NCBI GenBank assembly: GCA_965662885.1
Contig: CBFIJI010000074.1
Span: forward strand, 1 to 10,618
Source of the DNA: CBFIJI01 sp965662885
GTDB taxonomy: Bacteria; Bacteroidota; Bacteroidia; Flavobacteriales; Flavobacteriaceae
DNA: 10,618 nucleotides
Direction of reading: 5' to 3'
In this document: one piece after another, positions 7,005-10,618 of the stretch
Position numbering within the stretch: position 1 is the first letter of the stretch
Layout of the letters: every line of letters begins with the position of its first letter
Notes under the pieces: generated by a model
Databases searched by the model: none
Told to the model about the DNA's origin: nothing
Seen by the model: only the letters and a program-made list of their open reading frames with translations
Translations under genes and position numbers: made by a program

Positions 7005-7685
7005 ATGAAAAAAATCACAATTGCAATTGACGGCTACGCGGCTACTGGCAAAAGTACGCTAGCCAAACGCTTAGCAAAGTATTTTAATTATACCTACGTT
7101 GATACTGGAGCGATGTATCGCGCCGTCACTCTTTATGCATCACAGAATAGGGGGTTGGAGGGAAAAGAATTATCCGCTGATCAACGAAAGCAGTATTTAG
7201 AGGGTATTGAAATTCATTTTCAAACAATCAATCAAAAACAACATACTTTCCTCAATAATGAAGATGTTGAAGAAACGATCCGAAAACCGGAAATATCCGA
7301 TCGGGTTAGTGCTATTGCTGCTATCCCTGAAGTTCGTGATTTTCTTGTTGCACAGCAGCGAGCAATGGGAAGTGAAAAGGGTATTGTGATGGATGGTCGT
7401 GATATTGGAACTGTTGTTTTTCCCAATGCTGAGATTAAGTTTTTTTTAAATGCACGACCTGAAATAAGAGCGCAACGTCGTCTAATGGAGTTGACCTCAA
7501 AAGGGGTTTCTACAAGCTTTGAGAAGGTTTTAGCCAATGTGATAAAAAGAGATGAATTGGACAGTAGTCGTGCTGTTGGGCCACTTGTGAAAGCTGATGA
7601 TGCGCTACTTATTGATGTTTCTGACCTTTCACTTGATGATGTTTTTAATACTCTATTGGATACTATTAAACAAAAACTTGATTAG
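7005..7685 (+). CDS. cmk: Cytidylate (CMP/dCMP) kinase
   Basis: This 226-residue enzyme phosphorylates CMP and dCMP with ATP in the cytoplasm, feeding CDP and dCDP to RNA, DNA and phospholipid precursor synthesis. The P-loop GYAATGKST lies at residues 10-18, followed by DTGAMYRA, which contacts the nucleotide, and the signature MDGRDIGTVVFPNA with the conserved Arg-Asp. A lid-type arginine-rich segment (RPEIRAQRR) follows. The length is typical of bacterial Cmk. ATG at 7005 is preferred over the TTG at 7002 directly before it. It starts 17 bases after lon with no terminator or promoter visible in between, so it is probably on the lon transcript. It converges with mlaD, leaving 26 bases between the two stops. 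Confidence 0.97.
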   Translation: MKKITIAIDGYAATGKSTLAKRLAKYFNYTYVDTGAMYRAVTLYASQNRGLEGKELSADQRKQYLEGIEIHFQTINQKQHTFLNNEDVEETIRKPEISDRVSAIAAIPEVRDFLVAQQRAMGSEKGIVMDGRDIGTVVFPNAEIKFFLNARPEIRAQRRLMELTSKGVSTSFEKVLANVIKRDELDSSRAVGPLVKADDALLIDVSDLSLDDVFNTLLDTIKQKLD

Positions 7686-7716
7686 TAGTTGGAGTAAATT
7701 TCGAAAAAAGACTACT
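7684..7716. terminator. Weak inverted repeat between the convergent cmk and mlaD genes
   Basis: AGTAGT (7684-7689) and ACTACT (7711-7716) are reverse complements separated by 21 bases and overlap the stop codons of both genes. It is the only dyad in the 26-base gap. The stem is short, the loop is long and no clean T-tract follows, so a role in bidirectional termination is only a possibility. Confidence 0.2.
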
Positions 7717-8704
7717 CGTTTCTCTTAGTTTTATTCTTTTTCTTTTCGCGTTCTAATTTTCTGAAGTATCCTCTGGTTAAAAAATTATGTTTTAGAGCTT
7801 CCATATTCTGGTTAAAGTTATCTGTCCCTAACTGAATATTTTCAAGAGTGTTTTTTAAGGTCTTGACTAATGCGGTGTCCTTTGTGAAATAGTTTAGTGC
7901 ACCTTTACTTGATTGCGTTTCATTGACCATTCCACTTAATTTTTCGAGTGAATTTTCAATAGTATTACTCGATTTTTCAAGATGATCTATCGTAGTTTTC
8001 AACTTTTCGCCACTAAGCGTATCGTTTAAAAGTATTCCTAAAAGTGTTTTATTATTGTCTTTTAATGATTCAACAATTTGTTTCAATTCGTCAAGGGATC
8101 CCACTGCACTTGAGCTCATTGTATTGAGATTAGCCATCGATTGTTGTAAATTTTTAGCCATTAGAGTATCATAAAGTATGGTGTGTAAAGGTCCCTTTCC
8201 TTTGGTGATTGCAGATGTTATTTTAAGTAAATCGGCGGTAAGAATTGCAGTATTCTCGGTGCTTACACCCAAAGTATTTAGTAGGTCATCAGTACTGATT
8301 TTACTGTATGATTTAATAAAATCACCATCTTTAATGGTGGTGGCGTCTCTTTTTCCAGGAACGATATTAACAATCTTATTGCCGACCAAACCATCGGAGC
8401 CAATAGTGGCAATAGCATTTTTTTTGATGTGGTTGGTGATTTCTTTTTCGATACCCATTACTACTTTTATAGTTGAGTCGTTTTCCATTTCAATATGTTG
8501 TACAATTCCAACATTGATTCCTGAATAACGAACATTACTCCCTTCTTGTAAACCATTGACATTTTGAAAAAAGGCATTCAGTGCAATGGTTGTTTTAAAT
8601 AAATTTTGCTTTTGTCCAATTAGATAGATAGCTACAACGAATAGAGTAGTTCCAATGATTACGAATAGACCAAGATTTATTTTTTGTTTTATTCCTTTTT
8701 CCAT
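7712..8704 (-). CDS. mlaD: MlaD-like MCE-domain protein of a lipid ABC transporter
   Basis: This 330-residue protein has one N-terminal membrane anchor (about 11-29) and then an MCE domain (about 37-118) with the conserved segments NGLQEGSNVRYSGINVGIV and GSDGLVGNKIVNIVPG. MCE domains form hexameric rings in the periplasm that carry phospholipids between the inner-membrane MlaFE complex and the outer membrane. E. coli MlaD is only about 183 residues. Here about 200 further residues follow, mainly helical, with three repeats of about 48 residues (each with an Asp-Thr pair: D179, D228, D276) and a basic tail (KLEREKKKNKTKRNE). The helical part may form a longer channel or reach toward the outer membrane. 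It is last in the mlaE-mlaF-mlaD operon, 9 bases after mlaF. The family is firm; the exact substrate and direction are not visible. Confidence 0.9.
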   Translation of the reverse strand: MEKGIKQKINLGLFVIIGTTLFVVAIYLIGQKQNLFKTTIALNAFFQNVNGLQEGSNVRYSGINVGIVQHIEMENDSTIKVVMGIEKEITNHIKKNAIATIGSDGLVGNKIVNIVPGKRDATTIKDGDFIKSYSKISTDDLLNTLGVSTENTAILTADLLKITSAITKGKGPLHTILYDTLMAKNLQQSMANLNTMSSSAVGSLDELKQIVESLKDNNKTLLGILLNDTLSGEKLKTTIDHLEKSSNTIENSLEKLSGMVNETQSSKGALNYFTKDTALVKTLKNTLENIQLGTDNFNQNMEALKHNFLTRGYFRKLEREKKKNKTKRNE

Positions 8705-8713
8705 TTTCCTGAT

Positions 8714-9466
8714 TTATTGTTTAAAGAATGCTTTAATTTTTGGGTCTTGAGCGATGGATAATTCTTTGAACGTTCCTAGTGCATAATTGGTTCCATCTAT
8801 CAATAGGAGCATGCGTTCCGAAATTACTCGAGCACAGTCAACATCATGGGTGATAATAATAGATGATGTTCCGTGCTTTTTTTGAATCTCTTTAATTAAA
8901 ATAATTATTTCTTTTGCTGTTATTGGATCCAAACCACTTGTGGGTTCATCATATAAAATAATTTTAGGTTGAAGTATTAAGGTTCGTGCAATTGCAACCC
9001 GTTTTTTCATTCCACCAGATAATTCGGAGGGCATAAGATCCATAGCATGTATAAGGCCAACACTGTTTAAAACATTTTGAATAGCAGTTGTTGTAGTCTG
9101 ATGAACGCCCAACCTTTTTCGGTGATGTCTTAAAGGAAATTCTAAATTCTCTCTAACGGTCATGGAATCGTACAAGGCATTTCCTTGAAATAAAAAACCA
9201 ATCTCTGGTCGAATTTGATTCAGTCTTTTTTGATCCATTGTAGTGATGTCTTCTCCCATCACTTTGATTGATCCTCTGTCGGGTTTCATCAGTCCAATTA
9301 GACACTTAACCATTACAGATTTACCACAACCGGATTTCCCCATAATCACTAAATTCTCCCCTTCAAATAAATTTAAATCAAAATTATTGAGGACATGATT
9401 TGTTCCAAAGCTCTTGTAAAGTCCTTTGATCTCAATAATTTTATTTTTTTGATTTGTGTTTTCCAT
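8714..9466 (-). CDS. mlaF: MlaF-like ATP-binding protein of a lipid ABC transporter
   Basis: This 250-residue ABC ATPase contains Walker A GKSGCGKS (43-50), Q-loop Gln94, signature LSGGM (149-153), Walker B ILYDE with Glu174 and H-loop His207. The sequence LSGGMKKRVAIAR and the IxFLFQGNALYDSMTVREN block are characteristic of MlaF/Ttg2A-type ATPases. It powers phospholipid transport by the MlaE permease and MlaD ring at the cytoplasmic face. ATG at 9466 is chosen: it is preceded at a short distance by AAGGG, a possible Shine-Dalgarno, and leaves 13 bases after mlaE. The open frame could extend to a TTG at 9490, adding eight residues and overlapping mlaE, which is less likely. All ATPase motifs are intact. 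Confidence 0.94.
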   Translation of the reverse strand: MENTNQKNKIIEIKGLYKSFGTNHVLNNFDLNLFEGENLVIMGKSGCGKSVMVKCLIGLMKPDRGSIKVMGEDITTMDQKRLNQIRPEIGFLFQGNALYDSMTVRENLEFPLRHHRKRLGVHQTTTTAIQNVLNSVGLIHAMDLMPSELSGGMKKRVAIARTLILQPKIILYDEPTSGLDPITAKEIIILIKEIQKKHGTSSIIITHDVDCARVISERMLLLIDGTNYALGTFKELSIAQDPKIKAFFKQ

Positions 9467-9479
9467 CTTGACCCTTAGG

Positions 9480-10253
9480 TTATAGTTCAAATAAAATATC
9501 GGTGATTAAAACGGCAATCAAATCAATAATAAAAAGGAGAATAGACGCTGTAACAACAGCTGAATTTGCAGCTTTACCAACTCCTTGGGTTCCTTTTTTA
9601 CAATAAAAACCTTTATAGCATCCGACCAGGCCAATGGCAAAACCAAAAAATATTGTTTTCACCATAGCTGGGAAAAAATCTTTAAACGTTAATGTTTTAA
9701 AAATCTTACTGTAAAAAAGGGTAAAGGAAATGTCTCCTTTAAAATGTTCCACTAAAAAAGAACCATAAATCCCAATAGCGTCGGCCATAACGACTAATAA
9801 AGGGAGCATGAAGGTAATGGCTAAAATTCGAGTAACAACAAGGTATTTAAAAGGATTAGTTCCAGAAACCTCCATGGCGTCAATTTGTTCAGTTACATTC
9901 ATAGACCCCAATTCCGCACCAATTCCTGAACCTATTTTACCTGCGCAAACCAATGCTGTAAGTACCGGTCCAATTTCTCGAATAATGGATAAACCTACCA
10001 TGGAAGGCATATAGGCTTCTGCGCCAAAACGAATCAAAATGGGGCGGGTTTGAAGGGTAATTACTAAACCAATGATAAATCCCGTAAGTCCCACAAGTAA
10101 AAGGGATCGGTTACCCATTTGATAACACTGGCGAAGGAATGGTTTTACCTCAAATGGAGGTTTAAACAACTCACTAAAAAATCGACCAGCAAAAAAAGTA
10201 AGTTCACCAACTTCTGTTAAGAAAGAACTGAGGCGAGATTGTGAGTTAATCAA
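9480..10253 (-). CDS. mlaE: MlaE-like permease of a lipid ABC transporter
   Basis: This 257-residue integral membrane protein of the MlaE/DUF140 family has an N-terminal amphipathic region (to about 48) and about five or six membrane segments. The family signature GSGIGAELGSMNVTEQIDAME lies at about 108-128, the conserved loop between helices. It forms the membrane core through which MlaF and MlaD move phospholipids. It is the first gene of the operon. The start is TTG at 10253: between this codon and the upstream stop at 10286-10284 there is no ATG or GTG in frame, and the next internal ATG (in CYQMGN, residue 46) would remove the amphipathic start. A true start at the TTG is therefore the best reading. 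MlaB and MlaC partners are not seen nearby. Confidence 0.92.
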   Translation of the reverse strand: MINSQSRLSSFLTEVGELTFFAGRFFSELFKPPFEVKPFLRQCYQMGNRSLLLVGLTGFIIGLVITLQTRPILIRFGAEAYMPSMVGLSIIREIGPVLTALVCAGKIGSGIGAELGSMNVTEQIDAMEVSGTNPFKYLVVTRILAITFMLPLLVVMADAIGIYGSFLVEHFKGDISFTLFYSKIFKTLTFKDFFPAMVKTIFFGFAIGLVGCYKGFYCKKGTQGVGKAANSAVVTASILLFIIDLIAVLITDILFEL

Positions 10254-10270
10254 ATCAAATATTTTTTTTG

Positions 10271-10288
10271 ACTTTAAAAAACTTTAAA
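10271..10288. repeat. 8-bp direct repeat ACTTTAAA, ten bases apart, upstream of mlaE
   Basis: ACTTTAAA occurs at 10271-10278 and again at 10281-10288, that is one helical turn apart. The pair lies 18 to 35 bases before the mlaE start and next to a possible -7 box. It could be a protein binding site, or chance in an AT-rich stretch. Confidence 0.35.
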
Positions 10289-10292
10289 GGTA
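10285..10292 (-). promoter_or_regulatory. Possible -7 box of the mlaEFD operon
   Basis: On the minus strand TACCTTTA matches TAnnTTTG in all but the last base and lies 31 bases before the TTG start. No clear TTG is found at the expected -33 distance (the nearest upstream ones are 11 and 26 bases away), so the assignment is weak. Confidence 0.28.
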
Positions 10293-10530
10293 GCTAGAAG
10301 CACCAATAGATTTAATGACAAAAATCACGTTCTAGAAGAATATCCTATTTTTTATTTGCATAATACGGGCAATGCGATTATTTTTTGGGCTGTGATCTGA
10401 TAGGATTTAGGGGAGCTTGATCTAATTAAAATAAACAATAAAAAGCTAATAATTGAAGAAATTAAATTAATGAGCGTAACAAAATTTATAGAACCATTGG
10501 TCATTACGACACTAAAAAAATATTGTATGA

Positions 10531-10551
10531 ATTTATATTTTTAATATAAAT
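10531..10551. repeat. Perfect AT-only hairpin, 9-bp stem and 3-base loop
   Basis: ATTTATATT (10531-10539) and AATATAAAT (10543-10551) are exact reverse complements around a TTT loop. On the + strand a T-rich run follows (10553-10560), which resembles a weak intrinsic terminator, but the stem has no G or C. It may also simply reflect base composition. Confidence 0.4.
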
Positions 10552-10618
10552 ATTTATTTTCTCCATGTTCATTGAACAATTTTTGGAAATGAAAGCTGTT
10601 GTAAAAAAATAAGGGAGG

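Larger units (their letters stand above)
10254..10618. other. AT-rich stretch without a convincing gene, upstream of mlaE to the window edge
   Basis: No frame longer than about 25 codons with a start is open here on the + strand. The longest small ones are 24 codons (10470-10544) and 15 codons (10565-10612), and neither encodes a recognisable product. The left end holds the likely control region of mlaE and an 8-bp direct repeat; an AT-only hairpin lies at 10531-10551. The stretch could be the space between mlaE and a gene beyond the window. Confidence 0.6.

Noticed and set aside
7232..7537. Open frame of 101 codons on the minus strand
   Set aside because: It lies antisense inside cmk, whose motifs are unmistakable.
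8178..8528. Open frame of 116 codons on the + strand, hydrophobic
   Set aside because: It is antisense to the MCE domain of mlaD, which is clearly coding.
10470..10544. Small frame of 24 codons beginning MSVTKFIEPL
   Set aside because: No recognisable family, no ribosome binding site, and its stop lies in an AT-only hairpin; chance is likely.
10565..10612. Small frame of 15 codons (MFIEQFLEMKAVVKK)
   Set aside because: Too short to support as a gene without conservation data.

Overview
The window looks like an ordinary chromosomal segment of a low-GC member of the Bacteroidota, most likely a marine or environmental Flavobacteriia. Evidence for this is the AT-rich sequence with AT-only intergenic stretches, head-GIN (DUF2807) and DUF4097-like envelope proteins behind an ECF sigma factor, weak or absent Shine-Dalgarno sequences, two TACTTTG-type promoter boxes resembling the Bacteroidota -7 element (TAnnTTTG), and the flavobacterial flavour of Lon, Cmk and the MlaEFD transporter. 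No mobile element, CRISPR array, tRNA or rRNA is visible.

Left part (1-4327). A UMF1-type MFS transporter runs rightward behind a promoter-like box and a perfect 9-bp inverted repeat. It meets, stop codon on stop codon, a four-gene leftward operon: ECF sigma factor (4327), membrane anti-sigma-like protein, secreted DUF4097-like repeat protein and secreted head-GIN repeat protein. The first three genes overlap and the last follows after 5 bases, so this is one transcription unit. The sigma and anti-sigma pair probably senses the envelope and controls the two exported proteins. Both exported proteins show a ladder of about 17-21 residues per rung, but with different rung motifs. The last gene is interrupted by a 10-N assembly gap (2021-2030), so it appears broken here but is probably intact in the genome.

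Middle (4328-7685). Divergent from the sigma operon lies lon (ATP-dependent protease, all catalytic residues present), followed after 17 bases by cmk (cytidylate kinase), probably co-transcribed.

Right part (7712-10253). A leftward mlaE-mlaF-mlaD operon encodes an ABC-MCE lipid transporter of the inner membrane (permease, ATPase, substrate-binding MCE protein). No mlaC or mlaB lies next to it in this window. The MlaD homologue has a C-terminal region built of three repeats of about 48 residues. The last 365 bases hold no convincing gene, only possible control elements for mlaE and an AT-only hairpin.

The genes are mostly conserved housekeeping and envelope-maintenance functions. I do not see a clearly new system. 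The least described part is the sigma/anti-sigma/two-repeat-protein operon, along with the repeat architecture of its products and of MlaD.
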